A stretch of 6,922 nucleotides of DNA from Bacilli bacterium (GTDB lineage Bacteria; Bacillota_I; Bacilli_A; ML615J-28; CAG-313), in NCBI GenBank assembly GCA_900752975.1, contig CAADXH010000128.1, positions 1-6,922 on the forward strand. Direction: 5' to 3'. This document shows, piece by piece, positions 1-5,106 of this stretch. Under the pieces are notes generated by a model. It searched no databases and was not told the origin of the DNA. It worked only from the letters and a program-made list of their open reading frames with translations. Made by a program: the position numbers and the translations under genes. Each line of letters begins with the position of its first letter. The first letter of the stretch is position 1.

Positions 1-58
1 CAGCAATTCCTAAAAGTATTGTTGCAATCCCCAATAACTCAATCTTAATTCCTTTCAT
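1..58 (-). CDS. Tiny membrane protein, N-terminal part only (runs off left edge)
   Basis: Read leftward from an ATG at 56-58, the frame stays open to the edge and gives 19 residues beginning MKGIKIELLGIATILLGIA. This is a short charged start followed by a hydrophobic segment that looks like a single membrane helix. A strong GGAGGT ribosome binding site (complement of 66-71) sits 7 bases upstream, which is the best evidence that this is a real gene. It resembles in style the two small hydrophobic proteins at 5695-5838 and 5895-6056 (short Lys/Glu-containing head, then an Ile/Ala/Gly-rich helix). Family and function are unknown, and the C-terminus lies outside the window. Confidence 0.6.
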   Translation of the reverse strand, partial: MKGIKIELLGIATILLGIA

Positions 59-182
59 AGCAAATACCTCCGTTACAAACTTGAATTCTGATAAGACACT
101 TTTTATAGCATTTAATAACTGTTATATCTTATCTCCAAAAAGCCCGCAAACCCTCGAAAATGCTAAATTTATAGCAAGTGAG
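59..182. other. AT-rich divergent intergenic stretch
   Basis: No gene is seen. The stretch separates the leftward small gene from the box cluster. It holds a short inverted pair, TAGCATTT (106-113) and AAATGCTA (158-165), and the direct repeat TTTATAGCA occurs twice (102-110 and again around 168-176). It probably contains the promoter of the leftward gene, but no convincing -35/-10 pair was found. Confidence 0.4.
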
Positions 183-261
183 TTTGCCCTTATGCTTTCC
201 CTTGTGTTATATCCTTTTCCCTCATGTTACGAACTCTCATAAGGGCAAAAATAAGGGAAAG
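183..261. repeat. Mirrored cluster of five CCCTTATG-like boxes
   Basis: Five copies of an 8-bp box occur here. Three are on the plus strand: CCCTTATG (187-194), CCCTTGTG (199-206) and CCCTCATG (219-226). Two are inverted: CATAAGGG (238-245) and AATAAGGG (250-257). The outer pairs are both spaced 12 bp start to start and the inner gaps are 20 and 19 bp. In longer form, TTTGCCCTTATG (183-194) is a perfect inverted match to CATAAGGGCAAA (238-249), and CTTTCCCTT (195-203) matches AAGGGAAAG (253-261). The arms therefore interlock in the order A-B-A'-B'. This could be an operator array, an iteron-like replication or transfer site, or an RNA pseudoknot. Its place between divergent genes favours a protein-binding regulatory site. 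Confidence 0.7.
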
Positions 262-365
262 AAAAACCTGTAACAAATTATAACATGAAATGAACAGGAC
301 AGGAAGAATTGACTGGAATGCTTTCACAAATTTTCCAAAACACAGGAAGAAAGGACGAAAAAAAT

Positions 366-605
366 ATGAGGTTTATTCATGCAACGTATAATATGCTCCA
401 TAACAGTATTGATGTAACCACTTTTGACGGATATGTTTTACGGATAGACTGCGGAAAAGCGGAAGAAGGACTGAAAACAACGCCATGCTCTGAATGTACC
501 TTAAATGCTTTAGCAATAGACAACCCGCTTGAATATGCAACGCTGTATCTTGAGGGTGGTATGCAGACATGGATAGATGCAGAAGATTCATTAGAATTGT
601 GGTAA
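366..605 (+). CDS. DUF6061-like small protein
   Basis: This is a 79-residue acidic soluble protein with no signal peptide or membrane helix. The pattern MRFIHATYNM, then VTTFDGYVLRIDC, then NPLEYATLYLEGGMQTWID resembles what I recall of DUF6061, a small family of unknown function common in Clostridia and their integrative elements. The ATG at 366 was chosen because the family normally begins M-K/R-F-I-x-A-x-Y-N and an AAAGGA-type site lies upstream near 349-355. A TTG at 309 would add 19 residues that do not look like the family. The gene stands alone: the mirrored box cluster lies about 100 bp upstream and a strong terminator follows directly. Cysteines at C32, C43 and C46 (by the family-like start) are noted, but no motif is claimed. 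Function is unknown. Confidence 0.75.
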   Translation: MRFIHATYNMLHNSIDVTTFDGYVLRIDCGKAEEGLKTTPCSECTLNALAIDNPLEYATLYLEGGMQTWIDAEDSLELW

Positions 606-622
606 CATATCTTTCTTTGCAC

Positions 623-664
623 AGAGGACTGGTTATGATATAAACCAGTTCTCTCTTTATTTGT
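623..664 (+). terminator. Rho-independent terminator after the DUF6061-like gene
   Basis: The arms AGAGGACTGGTT (623-634) and AACCAGTTCTCT (643-654) form a 12-bp stem with one G-T wobble and an 8-base loop. A T-rich tail (656-662) follows. It starts 18 bases after the stop codon of the 79-residue gene. Confidence 0.85.
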
Positions 665-675
665 AAAAAGAAGAA

Positions 676-684
676 TGTTATAAT
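676..684 (+). promoter_or_regulatory. Extended -10 promoter for the alpha-CTD-like gene
   Basis: The sequence TGTTATAAT fits an extended -10 (TGn followed by a perfect TATAAT at 679-684). No good -35 lies 17 bp upstream, which is usual for extended -10 promoters. It falls just after the upstream terminator and 33 bp before the ATG at 718, which has an AAAGGA site at 706-711. Confidence 0.6.
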
Positions 685-717
685 CTCATTAATCTAAATA
701 TATGAAAAGGAATACTT

Positions 718-1365
718 ATGAAAAACGACATTCAAGAACACTACGATTCTATACAGATTAAAAAAGCCATGCAGGATTTACATATTACAAAAGCTTCAGA
801 ACTGAAAGAGTATAATTGCGTTACATTAGCGAACAAACTCCGAACAGGTTACAATAAGCTGATGATTATAAGGAAACTGAATGACTTAGGCTATCTTCCT
901 TCTGCTGAAAACGCAATATCAATCTATGACATTCCCATGTCAAGGAAAATGCGGAATATTTTTTTAAGAAATGGCATCGTATACCTTGCACAGCTTTCTG
1001 CATATCCAAGAGAAGAAATATTGCAGTTTCGCAACGTAGGTGAACTTGCTATGTCAGAAATTGATACCCTTTGTGAAAAATACGGGATTCAGATACGTTC
1101 CCTTTCCCCCATTAAAGAGGCATTCAGCGAATTTCAATTTCACAAAAAAATATACCCGCTGTTCTTTAGAGGAAACATATTTAGTGTAGATGATATCCGG
1201 AACAAATCTGCCCATGATTTATATGATATATGCGAACAGGATTACTGCCTTACCATGAAAACATACTATGCACTAAGGAAAAATGGAGTAATGCTCTGCG
1301 GCTGGAATGACCAGTATCTGTTTGAAATTTTACCCCAATATAAATCTGTTCGGTTATTTAAATAA
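718..1365 (+). CDS. RpoA C-terminal-domain-like repeat protein, 215 aa, cut short by an in-frame stop
   Basis: The protein is a string of helix-hairpin-helix units resembling the C-terminal domain of the RNA polymerase alpha subunit, but it has no alpha N-terminal domain. Unit 1 spans about residues 14-58, the clearest alpha-CTD match is about 70-127 (IPMSRKM... RNGIVYLAQL ... FRNVGE ... EKYGIQI), and unit 3 is about 145-193. Against E. coli alpha-CTD, the positions of N268 and E302 are kept, R265 is K, and K298/S299 are L/A, so classical UP-element binding may be weakened. The ATG at 718 has an AAAGGA site 6 bases upstream and an extended -10 promoter. The reading frame continues after the TAA at 1363-1365 with the fourth unit found in the 255-aa paralogue, so this is probably a nonsense-truncated copy. 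The role is inferred to be transcription-related, perhaps a DNA- or polymerase-binding accessory factor. Confidence 0.75.
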   Translation: MKNDIQEHYDSIQIKKAMQDLHITKASELKEYNCVTLANKLRTGYNKLMIIRKLNDLGYLPSAENAISIYDIPMSRKMRNIFLRNGIVYLAQLSAYPREEILQFRNVGELAMSEIDTLCEKYGIQIRSLSPIKEAFSEFQFHKKIYPLFFRGNIFSVDDIRNKSAHDLYDICEQDYCLTMKTYYALRKNGVMLCGWNDQYLFEILPQYKSVRLFK

Positions 1366-1503
1366 TATAGGATTATTGCAGTTTCGCAGCTTTCAGTTTG
1401 CAGTGGACAGCAGCTCAAAATAATATCCGACAGTGTTCCGGAACTGTCATCATTGATACAAAAGTTATTGGCAGATACACATATGGATAAGGTTGTGGAC
1501 TGA
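1366..1503 (+). pseudogene. Severed fourth repeat of the 215-aa alpha-CTD-like gene
   Basis: Continuing in the same frame past the TAA at 1363-1365, the sequence reads YRIIAVSQLSVCSGQQ, then LKIISDSVPELSSLIQKLL and ADTHMDKVVD, and stops at TGA 1501-1503. This aligns with the last 40 residues of the downstream paralogue (KYEIVKVSQF ... YSEAQLEEIISLYPKLSRIV). The TAA falls where the paralogue has a lysine codon, so one A-to-T change would explain it. With the stop ignored, the gene would encode a 261-residue product, close to the 255 residues of the intact copy. Loss of function of this unit, or stop-codon readthrough, are both possible; decay is the simpler reading. Confidence 0.75.
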
Positions 1504-1667
1504 TTAACACAATTAAGTGTTGCAAAGCTGCTTTTATGTCCGTTTTCTGCTCAAATGGTTCATTTTCTGCAAAGGATATTGATAATCTCTGCGAAATCGT
1601 TTATATTGTCTCCACTGATAGAAAAGTTACCGGCAGATACACATATGGGTAAGGACATGCGCTGATT
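1454..1667 (+). repeat. 52-bp imperfect direct repeat (1454-1505 and 1616-1667)
   Basis: The two 52-bp segments match at 43 positions by hand count, including 17 identical bases in a row (GGCAGATACACATATGG). They encode the end of the fourth repeat in the nonsense-cut copy and in the fragment downstream. They record a duplication of the paralogue rather than a mobile-element terminus, because both copies end in TGA at the matching place. Confidence 0.75.
1519..1665 (+). pseudogene. Frameshifted fragment of a further alpha-CTD-like paralogue
   Basis: This stretch is debris of the fourth repeat from another copy. In one frame it starts VAKLLLCPFSA; after a frame change it reads AKDIDNLCEIVYIVS; it then returns to the first frame as LIEKLPADTHMGKDMR and ends at TGA 1663-1665. 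These pieces line up with the fourth unit of the intact paralogue and with the severed tail just upstream. The first frameshift is explained by a 20-bp duplication: TTTTCTGC occurs at 1543-1550 and again at 1563-1570. Nothing of units 1-3 remains, so the copy was mostly deleted, probably by recombination between paralogues. Confidence 0.6.
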
Positions 1668-1788
1668 TATGCAGTGAAATCAATTTTTTATCATTTCAAT
1701 CTGCACTATTTTAGATGTTTTTCTTTGTCCTGTAAGAAAATTTAATTTGCCATAACTGATGTGGTTCAATGAATACGAGGTGCAGGAT

Positions 1789-2556
1789 ATGGAAACATAT
1801 ATTAAAGACTTAAACCTTTCACCGGAAGTCAAAACAGCCCTGTCATGGTGTTTATGGATTACCAAAGTTTCAGACCTTGAAGGGCTTAATTATCTGACAT
1901 TTGCAAACAGATGTCCTAAAAATTATAATGTACTTGCCATTGCTGATGAACTGAACGCATTAGGATACCTGTACCCGCCCGAAAATGAAATATCCGTTTA
2001 TGACGTTCCCATGTCAAAACGGCTGCAAAACGTCCTTATACGGAACAACATACTATACCTCTCACAGTTATCAATACATCCCAGAGAGGAAATACTGAAA
2101 TTCCGCAATATGGGCGAAAGCACAATGCTGGAGCTTGACAATATATGTGAAAAATACGATATACGGATATGCTCCTTAGCTTCTATCAAAGAGGCATTTA
2201 GTAATTGTTATTTTCCTGTAGCACTGCATACCATGTTTTTTAAGAACGCTATATTCAGCACAGATGACCTTAAAAACAAGACAGCCCATGATTTGTTTTT
2301 AATATGTGAACGAGATTATCCCCTGACTATGAAAGCATACTATTCTTTAAAGAAAAATGGCATTATGTTTGAGGACTGGGAAGATAAATATTTATTTGAG
2401 GTTTTATCGAAGAAAACTTCATCCTTAATGTGGCAAAAGTATGAAATTGTTAAGGTATCACAATTTGTTGATTATAGCGAGGCGCAACTTGAAGAAATTA
2501 TCTCTTTGTATCCAAAACTATCAAGGATTGTAAAGACACGATTACAAGAACATTGA
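1789..2556 (+). CDS. Intact RpoA C-terminal-domain-like repeat protein, 255 aa
   Basis: This is the complete member of the local family. It has four helix-hairpin-helix-like units at about residues 14-60, 71-127, 147-193 and 213-255. The second is the best alpha-CTD match (VPMSKRLQNVLIRNNILYLSQ ... FRNMGES ... EKYDIRI). Positions equal to R265, N268 and E302 of E. coli alpha-CTD are R, N and E, while K298/S299 are S/T. No alpha N-terminal domain, signal peptide or membrane helix is present. The ATG at 1789 was preferred over the in-frame ATG at 1759 because GAGGTG (1777-1782) lies 6 bases upstream and the length then matches the paralogue's N-terminus; no site precedes 1759. No clear promoter was found. 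It is probably cytosolic and nucleic-acid- or polymerase-associated, but the exact function is unknown. Confidence 0.75.
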   Translation: METYIKDLNLSPEVKTALSWCLWITKVSDLEGLNYLTFANRCPKNYNVLAIADELNALGYLYPPENEISVYDVPMSKRLQNVLIRNNILYLSQLSIHPREEILKFRNMGESTMLELDNICEKYDIRICSLASIKEAFSNCYFPVALHTMFFKNAIFSTDDLKNKTAHDLFLICERDYPLTMKAYYSLKKNGIMFEDWEDKYLFEVLSKKTSSLMWQKYEIVKVSQFVDYSEAQLEEIISLYPKLSRIVKTRLQEH

Positions 2557-2767
2557 TTGTCTAATGTGTGTTTAAAAAATATTATTTTCTCCTTTTATTT
2601 GTAACAAAATACATATCTGTGAGAGTATATCTCCCATTCTATATAATTTGAACTGATTTTTTATAAATTTTGATAAGACATATTTTATCTTAAAAATCTC
2701 TTGATTGCTTCTTTCTTTATCTATTTCCAATGTTACAGTAATTGTCTTTTTTATTCCTATTAGCGCA
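2557..2767. other. AT-rich spacer between convergent units
   Basis: No gene is supported. A leftward open frame across 2572-2778 starts on a TTG inside the terminator stem with no ribosome binding site, so it was not called. Short stems such as GAGA/TCTC near 2622-2633 are too weak to name. Confidence 0.4.
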
Positions 2768-2799
2768 AAAAAGAGCAATCAATCGTGATTGCTCTTTTT
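2768..2799. terminator. Perfect 14-bp bidirectional terminator
   Basis: The arms AAAAAGAGCAATCA (2768-2781) and TGATTGCTCTTTTT (2786-2799) pair perfectly around a 4-base loop. A-rich and T-rich flanks let it work in both directions. It lies 20 bp past the stop of the leftward SH3-protein gene and is also the first strong terminator after the plus-strand alpha-CTD-like gene, so it insulates two convergent units. Confidence 0.92.
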
Positions 2800-2818
2800 C
2801 AAAATGAAATCAGCTCTT

Positions 2819-3181
2819 TTACCTTACATATTGATTTATTTGAATATAGTCTTTACTTGCATAACCCCTTGTTCCAGTCTTGACTCTTTTTATAGCATAG
2901 AATGTCATAGTTGAATTATCTAAATCAATAATTACCTGTTCTCCCCAATACATTTTCTCCAATATGGTTGAACTGGTATTAGGTTCTTTCCTTAAATTAA
3001 CTCCATCAGCAGTAACAGTTCCATCTTCTGAATATGCCACCGGTGCAACAATATACCCAACTACATAGTTGTGATTTTCATCTTCAACTACTTCTGCTTC
3101 AGCAGCAAAAACCTGCGTACTACCCATTACACTAAAACACAAAATAAAAGCCAATAAACTTAATCCAACCTTTTTCAACAT
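2819..3181 (-). CDS. Secreted bacterial SH3-domain protein, 120 aa
   Basis: The N-terminus is a classical Sec signal peptide: MLKK, a hydrophobic core to about residue 20, and a likely cut near VFA-A (25-28). The mature part of about 90 residues contains one bacterial SH3 (SH3b) domain from about residue 55: VTADGVNLRKEPNTSSTILEK, then a hydrophobic strand with GEQVII, and the end motif GTRGYASKDYIQ. SH3b domains in exported Firmicutes proteins usually bind cell-wall peptidoglycan or stem peptides. No catalytic domain is attached. The ATG has a GGAGG site 8 bases upstream, and the gene starts only 18 bases after the stop of the 211-aa gene, so it is the last gene of that operon, followed by the strong terminator. 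Binding partner and role are inferred. Confidence 0.85.
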   Translation of the reverse strand: MLKKVGLSLLAFILCFSVMGSTQVFAAEAEVVEDENHNYVVGYIVAPVAYSEDGTVTADGVNLRKEPNTSSTILEKMYWGEQVIIDLDNSTMTFYAIKRVKTGTRGYASKDYIQINQYVR

Positions 3182-3199
3182 AGAAATAACCTCCTTATC

Positions 3200-3835
3200 T
3201 TAAGCACCTGCTGTATATGTTACATTGATAGTGTAATAACCCGTATCTATTAGGGTGGCAGAAATGTACTTGCTACAATTATATGAAACAGTCATTTGCC
3301 TACTATCACTTGAAACAGAATATGATATACTCATTGGAACATAGTAAGGATAACCCGTTGCTTTTGAATTATATCCTGCATTAACAAAACTATTATAATA
3401 CGCCACGTTATTTACCGTAACTATTTTGGACTTTAATGTAAAATAATTACGATTGCTGGATGAATAATAATAGAATTGTTCCGTTTCTGTCGCTCTAGCA
3501 GATATTCCATCATTAACGGCAATAACATTTTGAATTCTTGCTTCGCTATTCTGAGCATTTTGATCGTGCATTTCTAAAATGTATTCTTCAAATTCGTTTA
3601 AATCCATGCTTGTATAGAAATCATTTAGTTCCTGCACAGTCATGTCTGTAACAGCCAATTCCTCGTTAGTAGGTATTTTGTATTGCGTTCCCAATTCCTC
3701 GTTAAGAAGATTTAATTTTTCTCTATATGGCAACAAAACATCTGACTCTGTTGCTGCCAAAGCAGAAAATGAACCGTTAACCAATAAAGTTAAGGCAAAT
3801 AAAATTGCCAAAGCATATTTTAATCGTTTTTTCAT
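3200..3835 (-). CDS. Secreted protein of unknown family, 211 aa
   Basis: A signal peptide is clear: MKKRLK, a hydrophobic stretch to about residue 20, and a cut near ALA-A (25-28). The N-terminal mature part (about 34-92) is helical and acidic, with the pattern LLPYREKLNLLNEELGTQY, IPTNEEL, and YTSMDLNEFEEYI. I have the impression of this segment recurring in exported Clostridia proteins, but I cannot name a family. The C-terminal 95 residues are rich in Tyr, Ser, Asn and Thr with alternating patterns typical of beta strands, ending YYTINVTYTAGA. The ATG at 3835 was chosen over an upstream in-frame start at 3955: it has a GAAGGA site 6 bases upstream and begins the signal peptide directly, while the longer form would bury it. 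It is the middle gene of the exported operon. Confidence 0.8.
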   Translation of the reverse strand: MKKRLKYALAILFALTLLVNGSFSALAATESDVLLPYREKLNLLNEELGTQYKIPTNEELAVTDMTVQELNDFYTSMDLNEFEEYILEMHDQNAQNSEARIQNVIAVNDGISARATETEQFYYYSSSNRNYFTLKSKIVTVNNVAYYNSFVNAGYNSKATGYPYYVPMSISYSVSSDSRQMTVSYNCSKYISATLIDTGYYTINVTYTAGA

Positions 3836-3876
3836 TACTTTTCCTTCTAAATTATTTCCACCTGCGCGATTGGAAT

Positions 3877-3902
3877 CCTGATATGTATATTTACCTGATA
3901 TG
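3877..3902. repeat. Pair of 9-bp direct repeats upstream of the 211-aa gene
   Basis: CCTGATATG occurs at 3877-3885 and 3894-3902, 17 bp start to start, about 42-67 bp upstream of the secreted-protein start (read as CATATCAGG on the coding strand). Two equal boxes in the only sizeable gap of the operon could be a binding site for a regulator acting on an internal promoter. No clear -10 was recognised beside it, so this is tentative. Confidence 0.35.
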
Positions 3903-3965
3903 ATAAGCATACAATGAATAAATACATACTCTAGAAACAGTGATATTCCAGCCACATAAACGGAA

Positions 3966-4415
3966 TTATTTTAAATAACGTATTCCACCTTCTGGATAAG
4001 AAGTTCCTTGAATTTGCGATGTAATATCAATCGTCTTGCTATCTTTATCAATTATCACAAAACAATACACGCCATCGTTTACTAAATCAATATGAATATC
4101 ATCATCACTATAACTAATAGTTTCGAGCATTTCGTCATTGAAATATACAATAACAGAATCAGGATTTTTTGTGATATCTAATAGCGTTTCTTTACTGATT
4201 AATATTTCTCCAGCATTGAAATTTTCTCCTAACGAATACTCTCTATATAATAAATCATCAGAAAGTACAGTATTTGAAGAAGTCGTTTCTAATTCTTCAT
4301 TATATTCTGCATAATTATTAGCATCTTGCACCACTTCTTCTTTTTTTTCGCTTGACCGACAACCGCTTATAAACAATACCACCATCGTAAAGACAATAAA
4401 CAATTTACTTTTCAT
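3966..4415 (-). CDS. Cell-surface lipoprotein of unknown function, 149 aa
   Basis: The start MKSKLFIVFTMVVLFISGC is a lipoprotein signal with lipobox ISGC, so Cys19 would be lipidated and the protein held on the outer face of the membrane. A Glu/Asn/Ser-rich linker (about 20-52) follows, then a compact domain of about 95 residues with alternating hydrophobics (SVIVYFND, IHIDLVNDGVYCFVIID, KTIDITSQI) suggesting a small beta-sandwich. No family was recognised. The ATG at 4413-4415 was preferred to the TTG just before it; AAGGAGTT (complement of 4425-4432) lies upstream. It is the first gene of a leftward run with the 211-aa and SH3 proteins, but a 130-bp gap to the next gene leaves room for a second promoter. 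Confidence 0.8.
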   Translation of the reverse strand: MKSKLFIVFTMVVLFISGCRSSEKKEEVVQDANNYAEYNEELETTSSNTVLSDDLLYREYSLGENFNAGEILISKETLLDITKNPDSVIVYFNDEMLETISYSDDDIHIDLVNDGVYCFVIIDKDSKTIDITSQIQGTSYPEGGIRYLK

Positions 4416-4633
4416 CAAATTTTCAACTCCTTTTTAAACTACATAAATTTAATATACAATGGACTCACCTCTCACATAGAAAATTCTTTACATCATCATT
4501 ACTAATAGAACTTAGCATACAGCTTTTACAATAAAAAGTCCATATTTTTCACACATTTTCATCATCATATTCACTATACCTTATATATAAGATACCGACA
4601 AAACAAAATGTTGAAATTCTTCCGTCATCCTTT
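4416..4633. other. Upstream region of the exported operon, no gene
   Basis: This AT-rich stretch must hold the promoter of the leftward lipoprotein operon. A TATATT (complement of 4451-4456) is a possible -10, but no acceptable -35 faces it. No stable hairpin and no coding frame with a ribosome binding site was seen. Confidence 0.35.
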
Positions 4634-4731
4634 TCAGCATCCAGTCAGATTGTAATTGATAAAGCTCTCCGGCAGAACATTCATCAGTTCCTTTAGACCG
4701 CCTTATCGCCATCACAAACCACTATTTTCAT
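4634..4731 (-). pseudogene. Frameshifted start of a response regulator receiver domain
   Basis: From the ATG at 4729-4731 the frame reads MKIVVCDGDKAV and hits TAA at 4693-4695. Adding back one base at that point gives LKELMNVLPESFINYNLTGC and then TGA at 4634-4636, so the whole is 33 codons minus one base. The pattern M-K-I-V-V-C-D-x-D-K followed by LKEL is the usual start of CheY-like receiver domains of LytTR/AgrA-type regulators. The second residue of the acidic pair is Gly here, another sign of decay. There is no good ribosome binding site and no remainder of the receiver or output domain. The piece is short, so chance resemblance cannot be excluded. Confidence 0.4.
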
Positions 4732-4943
4732 CTGCCTGCCAATATCCTAACAATGTGCAAAAGCCTTAGAAACTTGTAGAAAATTAACCACTCAAAATAA
4801 TCTCTCTGAAAATCCCGAAAATCAAGGTCTTTGCATTTTTATTTTAAGCGATAATTTATCTGCAATTCCGTATCTCTCTATTATACTATATCGGCATTTT
4901 CTCTTTTTATATTGGCATGGTGGGTGTCAAATACGGATTTGTA
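4732..4943. other. AT-rich spacer before the RNA candidate
   Basis: No gene is seen on either strand. TATACT at 4882-4887 could be a -10 for a plus-strand transcript through the RNA candidate, but no matching -35 at normal spacing was found. Confidence 0.3.
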
Positions 4944-5089
4944 GGGCTACGAGCAGAGTACAGACAAGACGGCAAAAGCACGTTGGAAGCGTGCTTACAT
5001 AAGTGCTTTGGGCAGATTGGATGTATTCTGCGACAGCAGAACATGAGCATGAAGCGAAGCGGAATGCGAATGGGCTCTGCGAGTAGCCC
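4944..5089 (+). ncRNA. Candidate structured RNA, multi-branched fold
   Basis: A closing stem joins 4944-4958 and 5075-5089: 7 pairs, a tandem G-A/A-G mismatch (G4951 A4952 against G5081 A5082), and 6 more pairs. Inside lie a 7-bp hairpin (AAGCACG 4976-4982 with CGTGCTT 4990-4996), a hairpin TTCTGC-GACA-GCAGAA (5026-5041) lengthened by ATG/CAT across a 2-base bulge, and a purine-rich hairpin (GCAT 5047-5050 with ATGC 5064-5067) whose inner part is GCGAAGC. A second GTGCTTT at 5003-5009 could replace the partner of the first hairpin, offering a switch. The segment is richer in GC than its surroundings and ends 4 bases before the ribosome binding site of the half-hsdS. It could be a leader element, a free small RNA or an unnamed mobile repeat. 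A 58-codon open frame (4917-5093) overlaps it, without a ribosome binding site. Confidence 0.5.
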
Positions 5090-5106
5090 GTAGAGGGATG
5101 ATATAG

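Noticed and set aside
183..261. CRISPR-like array at the box cluster
   Set aside because: The repeats are only 8-12 bp, of mixed orientation, with spacers of 4-12 bp, and no cas gene is near.
373..622. Two leftward open frames across the DUF6061-like gene
   Set aside because: Both are antisense shadows of a gene with family-like sequence, and neither has a ribosome binding site.
661..684. TTGTAA at 661 as the -35 of the alpha-CTD-like gene promoter
   Set aside because: It is only 12 bp from the TATAAT box, too short for a sigma-A promoter; the extended -10 reading was kept instead.
2572..2778. Leftward 68-codon open frame between the alpha-CTD-like gene and the terminator
   Set aside because: It starts on a TTG within the terminator stem, has no ribosome binding site, and its Ile/Lys/Leu-rich sequence is what AT-rich non-coding DNA yields.
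3836..3955. 40-residue N-terminal extension of the 211-aa secreted protein
   Set aside because: The extension would place a second hydrophobic segment ahead of a complete signal peptide and lacks a good ribosome binding site, whereas the ATG at 3835 has one.
4917..5093. 58-codon plus-strand open frame across the RNA candidate
   Set aside because: No ribosome binding site precedes the ATG, and the base pairing of the segment explains its composition better. It is kept only as an alternative reading of the RNA candidate.
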